Shown: positions 44,152-53,624, counted from the stretch's first letter. The stretch: DNA of 64,000 bases from Bacillota bacterium (GCA_023415055.1 JAEZLZ010000097.1:1-64000); one strand, 5' to 3'. The notes: generated by a model not told the origin, from the letters alone. Translations and numbers: made by a program.

Positions 44152-44646
44152 GTGGTAAGAGAGATTTTAAAGCTCGGTAATCCGCAATTATATGAGAAAA
44201 GCCAAGAAGTTACAGAGGCAGATAGAAAGTATTTGTCTGATTGGATCCAAGATCTTCATGACACTCTCATGAATTATAAAAATACATACGGAGCCGGACG
44301 TGCAATTGCAGCACCGCAGATAGGAATTCAAAAACGGTTGTTATATATGTTTACGGATAAACCATATGTCTTCATAAATCCTGCACTAACTTTCCCGGAT
44401 GAGGAAATATATACACTTTTGGATGATTGTATGTCATTTCCAGGATTAATGGTTAAGGTGGAACGGTATAAACGAGTGTATATTTCCTATCTTGATGAAG
44501 ATTTTCATCCGCGTCAAATGCACCTGGAAGACGACTATTCAGAGCTTTTACAGCATGAATATGATCATCTGGAGGGGATACTGGCTACTATGAGGGCAGT
44601 CGATAACAAGTCACTTTACTTAGAAAATAGGATACGAGGCAATTAG
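44152..44646 (+). CDS. Peptide-deformylase-like protein, variant motif
   Basis: 164 residues. Peptide deformylase motifs appear in order: motif 1 GAGRAIAAPQIG (about 45-56), motif 2 here DDCMSFPG instead of EGCLS(F/V)P, and motif 3 LQHEYDHLEG (about 133-142). The zinc ligands (Cys of motif 2 and both His of HExxH) are kept, so metal binding is likely, but the altered motif 2 hints at a changed substrate. Start GTG with a doubled GGAGGAAGGAGG site. It is stand-alone, not next to fmt, so it is not obviously the housekeeping enzyme. Confidence 0.8.
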   Translation: MVREILKLGNPQLYEKSQEVTEADRKYLSDWIQDLHDTLMNYKNTYGAGRAIAAPQIGIQKRLLYMFTDKPYVFINPALTFPDEEIYTLLDDCMSFPGLMVKVERYKRVYISYLDEDFHPRQMHLEDDYSELLQHEYDHLEGILATMRAVDNKSLYLENRIRGN

Positions 44647-44670
44647 TAATGTTATATAAGGGGAGTGTAT

Positions 44671-45144
44671 ATGGACTTACAGGAAATCAATGATAAGTAC
44701 CGCGAAGTGGTAAACCGAATTTTGAAAGAGGAATGGCATTGTCCACCTTCTATATCGAAGGGAAAGGTAATTGATACTACGATTCTACCCGGATTTCTTT
44801 ATATACAAGAGGATGAGATAAAGGGAGTTGTAACCTATCATATTGAAAATGAGGAATGTGAGATTGTAACATTAAACAGTTTTGACGAAAACAAAGGAAT
44901 AGGTTCCGCTTTAATCAATGGAGTTTTAAATATTGCTAAAAATAATCATTGTAAAAGACTATGGTTAATAACAACCAATGACGATATAAATGCAATACGA
45001 TTCTATCAAAAGAAAGGGTTTGATTTAAGGGCAGCTCATATCAATGCGATGGATGTCTCCAGAAAACTAAAGCCAAGCATTCCGCTATGGGGAATGGATA
45101 ACATACCGATTAAGCACGAGCTTGAATTTGAAATATTATTGTAA
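44671..45144 (+). CDS. GNAT acetyltransferase
   Basis: 157 residues, single GNAT domain. LNSFDENKGIGSALINGVLN is the acetyl-CoA pyrophosphate-binding loop (Q/RxxGxG/A-type, here NKGIGS), followed by LWLITTNDDINAIRFYQKKG. The substrate is unknown. AAGGGGAG is 5 nt before the ATG. One of six GNAT genes or remnants in the last 21 kb. Confidence 0.85.
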   Translation: MDLQEINDKYREVVNRILKEEWHCPPSISKGKVIDTTILPGFLYIQEDEIKGVVTYHIENEECEIVTLNSFDENKGIGSALINGVLNIAKNNHCKRLWLITTNDDINAIRFYQKKGFDLRAAHINAMDVSRKLKPSIPLWGMDNIPIKHELEFEILL

Positions 45145-45146
45145 TT

Positions 45147-45278
45147 GGGCTTTTGATCTTAGCAAATTTTCACACGAACGAACTGTGGAAAGTGCTGGAA
45201 TACTGTTCTTCCCTCGGAGAAATCTATGACATCGTGGTAGAGGATATGGACAGACAGGCAAGAGGATTGCATGGTTGA
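45147..45278 (+). pseudogene. Short C-terminal gene remnant
   Basis: Right after the GNAT gene one frame reads LANFHTNELWKVLEYCSSLG, then EIYDIVVEDMDRQARGLHG and a stop at 45276, without a start codon. It has protein-like composition and looks like the tail of a helical protein. Family not recognised. The stretch 45279-45499 holds a terminator-like hairpin and a short AAGGAG-ATG opening that I do not count as a gene. Confidence 0.4.
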
Positions 45279-45334
45279 TCTAATTTCACCTGGATGAAGG
45301 AGTAGCTATGAATAAATTAATAGTATTAGAGATA

Positions 45335-45367
45335 GAAGGTGATGGATGCTTAAACATCCTCACCTTC
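45335..45367 (+). terminator. Terminator-like hairpin
   Basis: GAAGGTGA(T)GGATG pairs with CATCCTCACCTTC (one bulged T) around CTTAAA, then TTTACATC. The T tract is short. Confidence 0.6.
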
Positions 45368-45499
45368 TTTACATCTTTATCATATCATAAAATCTCCATA
45401 ACAACAAGACTGTTTTTCCGTGCAGGTATGTGCTAGACTCTTACAGTAACTTCAGGGAACAGCAGTATTTTGTCCATTTGAATGAGAGGGGATCTTGGA

Positions 45500-47665
45500 A
45501 TGAGTCATCATCAAACTGAACTTGAATTTGAACGTGAGAAACTTGCACAAACGATAACAATCGCACAAAACCAGTTGGATCAAGCCAGACTACTTAATGA
45601 GGAGAATAAATCTGCAATACTTTCTGCAAAGAAGGAGTTGCGGGAAGAAACCTCGCATGCGATGGGTAATCTTTGGGGGTCAGATGCCTTTGAAGCCCTG
45701 GCGGAATTAAGCCAGTTTGTGAATCCGGTAGAACAGAAGATTACGGATTATGAAACCCTGGAGAAAAAAATACGGTTACTGGAGCAGCTGATTAAGTCTC
45801 CCTATTTTGCCCGGATCGATTTTAAATATGAAGACGAGGATCAGCCTGAGATGATTTATATCGGACGAAGCTCGTTAAAGAAAGAAAATTCCTATGAAAA
45901 CTATGTCCATGACTGGAGATCGCCTATCGCAAGTGTTTTCTACCGTTTTGTCACCGGTCCGGTATATTATGACGCACCGGTCGGCAGGATAAACGGTGAA
46001 GTGAAACTAAAACGTCAGTATGAAATCAATCATAGTGTGTTAGAGTATTATTTTGATGCGGATGTTCAGATCGTGGATGAATTTCTGAGAAAGCTGCTGT
46101 CGCAGAATACCTCACCAAAGATGAAAACAATTGTAGAGACTATTCAGAAAGAACAGGATATTGTCATACGTGATATGGAGAACGATTTAATGATGGTACA
46201 GGGAGTTGCAGGAAGCGGCAAGACCTCCATCGCGCTCCACCGGGCTGCTTATCTTATGTATCAGGGACTACAGGCAAAGTTGTCTGCAAATAATATCATG
46301 ATTATTTCTCCGAACACATTATTTGAACAATATATTTCAAGCGTATTGCCGGAGCTTGGGGAAAGTAATGTGGTCTCCGTTGTATTTGATGAACTACTTA
46401 CTACAATACTTGAACAGGAACAGATCCAATCAAGAAATCAATTCCTGGAAAACTTAGTTACCAGCACCGGATATCGAAACGTGATTAAGCAATGTATCGA
46501 ATTCAAAACCTCGGAGCAAATGAAAGAAATATTGCATCATTTTATTGAGAACCTACCATACCAGGACATTGAATTCGAAGATGTCTATTATGAGAATAAG
46601 CTGGTCCTAGAGAAAGAACAACTCAGAGAGATGGTGGTGAGAAGAGGTGATATACCTCTAGGGGTTAAATTAAAGCAGCTTGAAGAATATATCATGGAGC
46701 TCGTCAGAGAAACTGCCGAAGAGCGAATCAACAGAGCCGAACGATTGAGTATCCAGAATGAGCTTAAGAAATTTACGGTGCTCAATGTGGATCATTTATA
46801 TTATAAACTGTTCCATAATAATGAGTATTTTACCGGTTTTGATAAGGATGGCTTACTTTCTGAGGGGATGGATGAGATACTGAAATATACCCAGGAGAAT
46901 TTGGAGAGTCGCTATCTGCATTTTGATGATGCAATTGTCAAGGCCTATCTGAAGCTGATGTTATTCGGTGCCTCAAATGAATACCGGAATATCAAGCAGG
47001 TGGTCATTGATGAAGCGCAGGATTATTATCCTCTTCAATATGAAATATTTCACATGATGTTTGCGAATGCGAAGTTCACGGTTCTGGGCGATATGAATCA
47101 AACTCTGGAAAAGCAGGAGGATCTGTCGTTATATGAACAAATCGGAAAAATATTAAATAAGAAAAAGTCATCCTTGATTACTATGGATAAGAGCTTCCGC
47201 TGTACCAATGAGATACTTCAATTTAGTCTGAAATTCATAGATCAAAGTCCGGAAATTAAGAGCTTTAATCGAAAAGGAGAGGAACCGGAGATTTCTGTTG
47301 CTTCTGATCAGGTTGCTCTTAATGATAAGATCATCAAAGAAGTTAAGATCTGTCAGGAGAAAGGATATCGAACCATCGGTCTGATCTGTAAAAGTGAGAA
47401 GAATGCTCATGCCCTATATCGGTACCTGAAGGCTTCGATTGAGGTACAGCTAATCAAGAATGAAAGCACGACGGATTTGCAGGGAGTATTTATCATACCG
47501 GTGTATCTGTCCAAGGGACTGGAGTTTGATGCTGTGTTAGTCTGCGATGCGGATGCAGCGACCTATCACACAGAGGATGATAAAAAGCATCTATATATTG
47601 CATGCACCAGAGCACTCCATCGTCTTAATCTGTTCTGTAGAGGAGAGCGCAGTCCATTGCTATAG
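45500..47665 (+). CDS. helD: HelD-like UvrD-family RNA-polymerase-recycling ATPase
   Basis: 721 residues. An N-terminal coiled coil (about 5-90) is followed by YIGRSSL and the conserved VHDWRSPIASVFYRF (about 135-155), then Walker A GVAGSGKTSIALHR (about 234-247), a long insertion, VIDEAQDYYP (motif II), and UvrD-type motifs (GDMNQTL, MDKSFRCTNEI, LSKGLEFDAV, YIACTRALHRL). This is the HelD organisation, an SF1-like ATPase that frees stalled RNA polymerase. The start at 45500 is preceded by AGAGGGG; ATG 45482 lacks one. Confidence 0.85.
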   Translation: MSHHQTELEFEREKLAQTITIAQNQLDQARLLNEENKSAILSAKKELREETSHAMGNLWGSDAFEALAELSQFVNPVEQKITDYETLEKKIRLLEQLIKSPYFARIDFKYEDEDQPEMIYIGRSSLKKENSYENYVHDWRSPIASVFYRFVTGPVYYDAPVGRINGEVKLKRQYEINHSVLEYYFDADVQIVDEFLRKLLSQNTSPKMKTIVETIQKEQDIVIRDMENDLMMVQGVAGSGKTSIALHRAAYLMYQGLQAKLSANNIMIISPNTLFEQYISSVLPELGESNVVSVVFDELLTTILEQEQIQSRNQFLENLVTSTGYRNVIKQCIEFKTSEQMKEILHHFIENLPYQDIEFEDVYYENKLVLEKEQLREMVVRRGDIPLGVKLKQLEEYIMELVRETAEERINRAERLSIQNELKKFTVLNVDHLYYKLFHNNEYFTGFDKDGLLSEGMDEILKYTQENLESRYLHFDDAIVKAYLKLMLFGASNEYRNIKQVVIDEAQDYYPLQYEIFHMMFANAKFTVLGDMNQTLEKQEDLSLYEQIGKILNKKKSSLITMDKSFRCTNEILQFSLKFIDQSPEIKSFNRKGEEPEISVASDQVALNDKIIKEVKICQEKGYRTIGLICKSEKNAHALYRYLKASIEVQLIKNESTTDLQGVFIIPVYLSKGLEFDAVLVCDADAATYHTEDDKKHLYIACTRALHRLNLFCRGERSPLL

Positions 47666-47682
47666 TAAACATCAAAAGGCCT

Positions 47683-47722
47683 GAAAATGCAGGGTAAGAT
47701 TATACTTATCCTGCATTTTCGA
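47683..47722 (+). terminator. Terminator after helD
   Basis: GAAAATGCAGGGTAAG pairs with CTTATCCTGCATTTTC (one G-U) around ATTATA. The following T tract is interrupted. Confidence 0.7.
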
Positions 47723-47809
47723 TTTCTTTGGATTCATAAAGATTGAAGTACAATTGAAGCACAATATAGTAATAAATTACATTTTACAAGATAAAGTGTA
47801 TTTCAACTA

Positions 47810-47840
47810 TTGACCTGGTGTTAGGTTTAAGTAGTATAAT
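47810..47840 (+). promoter_or_regulatory. MerR-type 19-bp-spacer promoter of the MFS gene
   Basis: TTGACC (47810-47815) and TATAAT (47835-47840) are 19 bp apart, with ACCT-N6-AGGT (47813-47826) overlapping the -35 and entering the spacer. A long spacer with a dyad is typical of MerR-family control. In the 130-nt leader, GGCTGG-TAA-CCAGCC (47916-47930) forms a small hairpin. Confidence 0.6.
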
Positions 47841-47969
47841 GATGTATATATATCACAGGAACTCAATCAAGTTTTCGAGAAAGGAAAGAAAAATAGCGAT
47901 TTATTATAATTCGCAGGCTGGTAACCAGCCGTGGTTAAGTAAAATAAAGAAGATGATGGGAGAAAAAGG

Positions 47970-49154
47970 GTGAAATCGGATAAAATATCTTTCAAATTAA
48001 GTATATTCTATATGGCAGTCTATGTTGGACTGGCTTGTATTAGTCCGTTCTTGATATTATTCTATCAGCAAAAGGGATTGAACTTTGCTCAAATTGGATT
48101 AGTCAGTGCTGCGTATTCAATTTTTGGAGTATTCACTCAGCCCTTCTGGGGATTTATCACAGATAAGTACTTAAATAAAAGAATAACCTTAATCATGTTA
48201 AGTGTACTTTGTGCCCTCATTATATTCAGCTTCCTTATGGTGAACAGCGTCCCATCGGTTTTTGCCGCAGTTATTCTACTTTCCATATTTCAAAACTCTG
48301 TCTATCCGATTGCCGACGCCTTTAGCTATGAGATCATCGAGCATAACCCTCAGATTCAATATGGAAGGATACGCCTCATGGGCAATATCGGCTATGCGTT
48401 CGGGGCATTAGTTTTAGGTCTGATCATTCAGAGGTACGGTTTACGCATTTCCTATTATATCTTTTTTATAGTCATGATGCTCGCAAGTTTGATGATTGCT
48501 AAGGTGAAATTTACAGGTAAGCATACCGGGGTAAAGATTAATTTAAAGGATGGACTACGGCTTTTTCAGGATAAGAGATACTTGATTTTACTTTTGTCAG
48601 CAACGATTTGTAATATTGCGATCGGTGGGAATGTAAATTACGTTGCCATCCTAATTCAAGATACCGGAGGAAATACCGGAATTCTGGGATTTGTCTGGTT
48701 CCTGGTTGCATTGAGTGCTTTGCCGGTTTTGTATTATGGCAGAAGATTGATCACAAAATTTGATATGCTATATTTTTATATGTTCGGAAGCCTGGTTTAT
48801 GCGCTGCGTTTCTTTTTAGATTCAATCGTTGACTCCTATACTACTATCATCTGGATACAGTTATTGGAGAGCATCTCGTATCCGTTGGTATTGTTGGGAG
48901 CTTTGGAATATTTGAATAAGATAACACCGGATAAGGTTAAAACTACATCTATGACATTCTATACAGCCGCTTACGGAATCGGCGGTTTCATCGGTAATAT
49001 CATTGGTGGTGTAATTCTTCAGAATGCAGAGGTATTCTTATTATATAAAGTATTAGCTGGTGTTTCGTTATTAGGTTGTATCGTGGTTCTGATATTAAAG
49101 AAAGTGGATCAATCGGTTAGTGAAGTACAATCGGAAGAGGTAACTGCGGCATGA
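47970..49154 (+). CDS. MFS transporter, MFS_1-like/LacY-type
   Basis: 394 residues with twelve predicted membrane segments. The N-terminus (FYMAVYVGLACISPFLILFY) and the GxxxDK loop between helices 2 and 3 (GFITDKYLNKR) fit the MFS_1-like group that holds LacY-type sugar and nucleoside permeases as well as drug exporters. The substrate is unknown. Start GTG; GGGAG lies 9 nt upstream. The promoter with 19-bp spacer hints at induction by a MerR-type regulator sensing a drug or metabolite. Confidence 0.85.
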   Translation: MKSDKISFKLSIFYMAVYVGLACISPFLILFYQQKGLNFAQIGLVSAAYSIFGVFTQPFWGFITDKYLNKRITLIMLSVLCALIIFSFLMVNSVPSVFAAVILLSIFQNSVYPIADAFSYEIIEHNPQIQYGRIRLMGNIGYAFGALVLGLIIQRYGLRISYYIFFIVMMLASLMIAKVKFTGKHTGVKINLKDGLRLFQDKRYLILLLSATICNIAIGGNVNYVAILIQDTGGNTGILGFVWFLVALSALPVLYYGRRLITKFDMLYFYMFGSLVYALRFFLDSIVDSYTTIIWIQLLESISYPLVLLGALEYLNKITPDKVKTTSMTFYTAAYGIGGFIGNIIGGVILQNAEVFLLYKVLAGVSLLGCIVVLILKKVDQSVSEVQSEEVTAA

Positions 49155-49495
49155 GAGGAGTTTGAAGTAGGAAAGAAGATACCGCCTTATAAATGGAATT
49201 AGGATAAGAGAAGAAGATAACAGATGAATATAACAAAGATGTCATATTATTAGGATAGTCAGTGTCACAGGATGCTGGCTATTTTTAACATGCGCTCTGC
49301 ATGTGCACGTTCCTTAGACAATTTATTTTGTTCAGTGTCAGATAGAAAAAAACGGGATGGAAATTGGTGGAATAATTTAAGGGATTATGATAAAATGGGT
49401 TAGATATTATATCAAACAAATAGGTATCTATTATAGAGTAACAGTTTTACCTGAGCTTTGGGAATTTCATATTATGAATACTAGGCGGTGCTTAT
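49155..49495. other. Intergenic region, about 340 bp, with a terminator
   Basis: ATAGTCAG (49255-49262) pairs with CTGGCTAT (49275-49282), followed by five T, which ends the MFS transcript. Otherwise AT-rich with no ORF or RNA gene I can support. Confidence 0.6.
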
Positions 49496-50290
49496 ATGTA
49501 TAAAATGAACAAGATAGAGAATGTCATTGAACAATACCAGAACGATGAAAATTTATCAATCAGAATTCAACTACATTCCAAATATAGTACGAATAAACAA
49601 GGCTGGTATCCATGGCTTTTTGAACAATATGAGTTTGCAAATGGATACCGGATACTGGAACTTGGCTGTGGAAATGGAGATCAGTGGCAGGATCGTATAG
49701 ACAAACTCCCCGCACATTGCACATTAGTGTTGTCCGATTTTTCAGAAGGTATGATTAATAAAGTATGGGAAAAATATTCTTGTCATAAGAACCTACTTTC
49801 GCAAAAAATAGATATACAGAACATACCTTTTCCTGATCAATGCTTTGATGCTGTTATTGCCAATCATATGTTGTATCATGTTCCGGATTTGTCAAAAGCA
49901 ATTTCCGAAGTACATAGAGTATTAAGAAGCGGCGGCAAATTTTATGCTGCTACCAATGGTAACGGTGGTATGAGAACATATTTACATAATGCCAGAAAAC
50001 TCATCGATTCTGGTACACCCGCTTTATCAGATGGTTTTTCATTCAGTCTTCAAAATGGTGCAGAACTTCTTAGTAAATATTTTGGCGATGTGAAAAGCTG
50101 CCTATATGGAGATTCTTTGCACATCACAGAAACACAGGATTTGATTGATTGGATGAAATCAGCCGCAACTATTTCAAACTATTCTGAATGTGATTTTGAA
50201 AAATTATACGATTATTTTGAGAATATCAGGATCAAACAAGGAGCTATCGAGGTGCCAAAGGAGTTGGGATTATTTATTTCAACAAAGTGA
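49496..50290 (+). CDS. Class I SAM-dependent methyltransferase
   Basis: 264 residues. Motif I ILELGCGNGDQW (about 52-63), motif II-like LVLSDFSEGM, then FDAVIANHMLYHVPDLSKAI and HRVLRSGGKFYAA mark a Methyltransf_11/25-type fold. The acceptor is unknown; it could modify an antibiotic, metabolite or RNA. The ribosome site AGGCGGTG is only moderate. The following ANT(6)-like gene starts 30 nt after its stop. Confidence 0.85.
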   Translation: MYKMNKIENVIEQYQNDENLSIRIQLHSKYSTNKQGWYPWLFEQYEFANGYRILELGCGNGDQWQDRIDKLPAHCTLVLSDFSEGMINKVWEKYSCHKNLLSQKIDIQNIPFPDQCFDAVIANHMLYHVPDLSKAISEVHRVLRSGGKFYAATNGNGGMRTYLHNARKLIDSGTPALSDGFSFSLQNGAELLSKYFGDVKSCLYGDSLHITETQDLIDWMKSAATISNYSECDFEKLYDYFENIRIKQGAIEVPKELGLFISTK

Positions 50291-50320
50291 TACTACTTGC
50301 TGAATAGGAGGATGTTTTAT

Positions 50321-51187
50321 TTGAATTCATATGATTCCATTATGAAAAAAATAGTGTCATTTGCGAATGAATCGGAATTGATTCAGGCGATGGTTCTTTT
50401 TGGTTCCAGAGCAAGAGAAAAAGATCCTGCAGATAAGTATTCGGATTACGATATCATTTTTCTTGTAAAGGACGTTGATTATTTCTTAAGTACAGATGAT
50501 TGGCTGAATCAAATTGAACAATACTATATTTCCTTTCAAGAACCAACAGCAGCCTATGGCCAGGAGCGCAGAGTGTTTTTCAGAGATGCGATGGATATGG
50601 ACTTTCTATTTTACGAGGTGAAAGATGCGGAGAGGTTAGCAGCTGATCCTACGATACAATCCTTCTTTGCTCGCGGATATCAGATATTGGTAGATAAAGT
50701 TGATTTTAAAGGTGCTGTGGAACGCAATAAACCAATGAAATCAACGGAAGCTATAAAAACTGTTTTGACAGAGACGGAATTTATTAATCTGGTAAATATA
50801 TTTTGGTTTCACTCAATCTGGTCGGTGAAAAAGATATTACGAGGAGAAACCTGGTCAGCAAAAAGCTGTGTTGATGGTTATATGAAGGATTTATTAAGGC
50901 AGATGCTTGAGAGCTATTCAAAAGCTGATCATGGGAAAGACTTTGATGTTTGGCATGATGGCAGATTTTTTGACAATTGGGTCGAGGAAGATATTAAGAG
51001 AAAGTTGAAGAAAGCATATGGAGCTTATGACGCTGAGGATATTTTAAGAGCGCTGAACAATACGATGCGTATCTTTAGTGAGGTTTCAAATAAAACTGCA
51101 ACTCTTCTGGATTATGATTATCCAATCACAGCTGAGACATATGCTTTGGAGCAAATAGAAAAACTTACTTCACAGATTCACGGATGA
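50321..51187 (+). CDS. ANT(6)/AadE-like aminoglycoside adenylyltransferase
   Basis: 288 residues from a TTG start 9 nt after AGGAGG; the ATG at 50312 is too close to the site to be used. The nucleotidyltransferase motif is VLFGSRAREKDPADKYSDYD with the GS and DxD metal ligands, then MDMDFLFYEV carrying the third carboxylate, and a C-terminal aminoglycoside 6-adenylyltransferase domain. ANT(6) enzymes inactivate streptomycin. Chromosomal homologues in clostridia are common and may be silent or have other substrates, so resistance is not assured. Confidence 0.85.
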   Translation: MNSYDSIMKKIVSFANESELIQAMVLFGSRAREKDPADKYSDYDIIFLVKDVDYFLSTDDWLNQIEQYYISFQEPTAAYGQERRVFFRDAMDMDFLFYEVKDAERLAADPTIQSFFARGYQILVDKVDFKGAVERNKPMKSTEAIKTVLTETEFINLVNIFWFHSIWSVKKILRGETWSAKSCVDGYMKDLLRQMLESYSKADHGKDFDVWHDGRFFDNWVEEDIKRKLKKAYGAYDAEDILRALNNTMRIFSEVSNKTATLLDYDYPITAETYALEQIEKLTSQIHG

Positions 51188-51212
51188 CTATGATTTTATG
51201 GAGGCAAATTCA

Positions 51213-51743
51213 ATGACAACACCTATTTTAGAAACAGAGAGATTACTGTTAAGGCCTTTTACCATAGAAGATACACAGGAAGTATTCGAGTGTTGGGAAA
51301 GTGATGCAGATGTTGCAAGATATATGATGTGGGAAAGTCATAATGATATTGAAAAAACAAAGAAATTTATTGAATACGAATTATCTATGTTATCAATTGA
51401 TAAGTGGTATCGTTGGTGTATCACGGATAAAATTACAAAAACAATATTTGGTACTTGCCTAATATACTTCAATGATGAGGAGAACTGCTGGGATATCTCT
51501 TATAATCTGGGTAAGAAATATTGGAGAAGAGGTTATGTTACAGAAGCAATGAAAAAAGTGATGGAATTTGCAATTCATTCATTAGGATTGAAAGAATTTA
51601 TTGCTGCACATGCAATAGAAAATCCTGCATCTGGAAAAGTAATAGAAAAGTTAGGATTTCAATATGAATGTGATATTGACTATATCTGTAACGGTGGCAA
51701 TATACATACAATAGGAAAAAAATATCGCTTGAAAGTAATTTGA
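51213..51743 (+). CDS. RimJ/RimL-type GNAT acetyltransferase
   Basis: 176 residues opening MTTPILETERLLLRPFTIED, the standard RimJ-like N-terminus. The acetyl-CoA loop is YNLGKKYWRRGYVTEAMKKV and the C-terminus AIENPASGKVIEKLGFQYEC. The start is 51213, 8 nt after GGAGG; an in-frame ATG at 51198 precedes the site. The substrate is unknown: protein N-termini or small amines. Confidence 0.88.
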   Translation: MTTPILETERLLLRPFTIEDTQEVFECWESDADVARYMMWESHNDIEKTKKFIEYELSMLSIDKWYRWCITDKITKTIFGTCLIYFNDEENCWDISYNLGKKYWRRGYVTEAMKKVMEFAIHSLGLKEFIAAHAIENPASGKVIEKLGFQYECDIDYICNGGNIHTIGKKYRLKVI

Positions 51744-51855
51744 TGTAGGAGAAAGAAAGATTTTATTAAGAGCTATTTTTCATTATTTTATTATCAATTA
51801 TTATTTAGAAAATCAAAACATTAATTAAAAAGTATCAGGAAAAGGAGAAAAGCAA

Positions 51856-52185
51856 GTGAAAATTCAAGATGTCCCTTTTTGCACAATTGATTGGAAAACA
51901 GTAAAACCGACAAGACATCCGGGCATAACCGGAGAGGCCTATTGGCGTACCTTTGAAATAGGAAATATAAGAGTTCGTATGGTCGAATATACGCCAGGGT
52001 ATTTAGCAGATCATTGGTGTAAACGCGGGCATGTACTTCTGGTCCTGGAGGGTGAATTAGTAACTGAACTTGAGGATGGCAGAAAATTTACATTAATGCC
52101 AGGAATGAGTTACCAGGTTGCCGAAGATGTGAATCCTCATCGTTCTTATACAGAACAAGGTGCTAAGCTGTTTATTGTAGACTGA
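51856..52185 (+). CDS. DHCW-motif cupin-fold protein
   Basis: 109 residues forming one small cupin. YLADHWCKRGHVLLVLEGEL is the name-giving segment with metal-ligand candidates His and Cys; a second cupin strand set follows (LMPGMSYQVAEDVNPH). The function of this group is not known. GTG start after AAAGGAG. It sits alone in the cassette-like array, 112 nt after the GNAT gene. Confidence 0.82.
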   Translation: MKIQDVPFCTIDWKTVKPTRHPGITGEAYWRTFEIGNIRVRMVEYTPGYLADHWCKRGHVLLVLEGELVTELEDGRKFTLMPGMSYQVAEDVNPHRSYTEQGAKLFIVD

Positions 52186-52189
52186 TTTT

Positions 52190-52309
52190 ATGATCCAAAT
52201 GCGGTTCTTTTCATCCGAGCTTACTTATTATTTGATGAAACAGATCAATAGAGAGGGAAATTTAGAAGCGGCAAGAAAAGCCGAAATGAAGGCAGTTTTG
52301 CTCAAATAA
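52190..52309 (+). CDS. Possible 39-residue ORF or remnant
   Basis: Reads MIQMRFFSSELTYYLMKQIN then REGNLEAARKAEMKAVLLK. The composition is protein-like, especially the helical C-terminus, but there is no ribosome site, and it starts 2 nt past the cupin gene stop codon. It could be the tail of a deleted gene. Not recognised. Confidence 0.3.
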   Translation: MIQMRFFSSELTYYLMKQINREGNLEAARKAEMKAVLLK

Positions 52310-52345
52310 ATTGTATTAGTTAAATAATTTCAAGGGTGGAGTATA

Positions 52346-52942
52346 ATGCTAGAGTGGTTTTTAAAAAATAAGATGAGGTTTTTAGTGGGTCTGATTTCTG
52401 CAATTATAATCTGCAGTATAGTGAGATTACAGTTTCCTGCTAATCAACTGCTTTCGGATGAAGAATTAGAGAGACTTATATCCGATAAAGGTATTGAGCC
52501 CGTTTTAATTAGCAATATAGGAGATTCTTATACTGCTATTCTTTATAAAGATGACAATAGAATTGAAAGATTAATGTTAATTGCATATAAGAACATTTGG
52601 AGCACAGTTAAGACAAAACCATTTGCTTTTTATACACCAGACAGAGCTAGCAAAGTAAATGTTGAATACTGGTCTAAAGATCCATTTAGATACAATTTAA
52701 TTGGTTTTGTTGGAATAGAAATATTGAATAAAGAAGTTTTTGATAAAGCAAAAAGTGTTAAAGTAGTATTAGATAATGGTGTCGTTGAAAGAGCATATTT
52801 CAATAATTCAAATATTCTGTTAGTACCTGCAACAAGAAAATATTTTTGGGAGAAGCCAAGAATAGAAATAATTGAATTATATGATGATAATGGAAAAGTT
52901 ATAGATGGATTTTACACTAGGTCAGAATATTTACCTGATTAA
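52346..52942 (+). CDS. Membrane-anchored hypothetical protein
   Basis: 198 residues. One N-terminal membrane segment (about 11-27) is followed by a mixed alpha/beta soluble domain, probably outside the cell. Segments such as SDKGIEPVLISNIGDSYTAI and FVGIEILNKEVFDKAKSVKV look like repeated beta strands and carry no catalytic motif. GGTGGAG before the ATG. Its AT-rich coding style differs from the GC-richer helD or rhamnosidase genes, which suggests acquisition. I do not recognise the family. Confidence 0.65.
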   Translation: MLEWFLKNKMRFLVGLISAIIICSIVRLQFPANQLLSDEELERLISDKGIEPVLISNIGDSYTAILYKDDNRIERLMLIAYKNIWSTVKTKPFAFYTPDRASKVNVEYWSKDPFRYNLIGFVGIEILNKEVFDKAKSVKVVLDNGVVERAYFNNSNILLVPATRKYFWEKPRIEIIELYDDNGKVIDGFYTRSEYLPD

Positions 52943-53069
52943 TGTATGGGATTAGAGTTGTTATGATACACATTCATTCTATGGCAATTGTGAAGTAATT
53001 CACTTAATCATTACGTATCAATTCAGAATACGAGATTTAACGTCAAAACATTCATTTTAGGAGATTTCA

Positions 53070-53624
53070 ATGAGCACTGGTAATGGAATAATTATTATGG
53101 GTCTGAATGGGAGTGGCAAATCCACAATTTGTCGTGAACTGTCAGAGCTATTGAACTATAGACGTATGGATGTAGAAGACTATTATTTTCTAGACTCTGA
53201 CATACCATATACGAAAAGCCGCACTCGCGAAGAGGTTAAGCGGTTGATGCTTGATGATATTAACAACTATCACAACTATATACTCTCATCCGTCGGGTGT
53301 AATTGGGATTCCGAGATTGTATCTACATATAAGCTGGCCGTTCTTCTTTATGCTCCGCTTCAAGTGAGATTAGATCGAATAAAGCAACGAGAAATAGCTC
53401 GTTTTGGGAATAGAGTTTTAGATGGGGGAAATATGTATGAATCTCAAAAGCGATTTTATGATATGGTTGTATCACGTTCTGCAGAGGATATAAGACAGCA
53501 GGCATGTTCGCTCACTTGCCCGGTATTGGAGATAGATGCAACACAGCCAGTGAAAGAAATTCTTAATTTGATTTACAGCAATTATTTGAATATACTGGAA
53601 GAAGGATCAGCGAATAATGGATGA
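53070..53624 (+). CDS. P-loop nucleotide kinase-like protein
   Basis: 184 residues. Walker A at GLNGSGKST (about 11-19), a DVEDYYF substrate-binding segment, and a lid-like stretch LDRIKQREIARFGNR with basic residues place it in the adenylate/shikimate-kinase-like P-loop family. The phosphate acceptor is unknown. GGAG precedes the ATG. It is followed 51 nt later by tag. Confidence 0.8.
   Translation: MSTGNGIIIMGLNGSGKSTICRELSELLNYRRMDVEDYYFLDSDIPYTKSRTREEVKRLMLDDINNYHNYILSSVGCNWDSEIVSTYKLAVLLYAPLQVRLDRIKQREIARFGNRVLDGGNMYESQKRFYDMVVSRSAEDIRQQACSLTCPVLEIDATQPVKEILNLIYSNYLNILEEGSANNG

Noticed and set aside
45320..45436. Short ORF starting MNKLIVLEIEGDG after AAGGAG
   Set aside because: Its body runs through a terminator-like hairpin and has no protein-like continuation.
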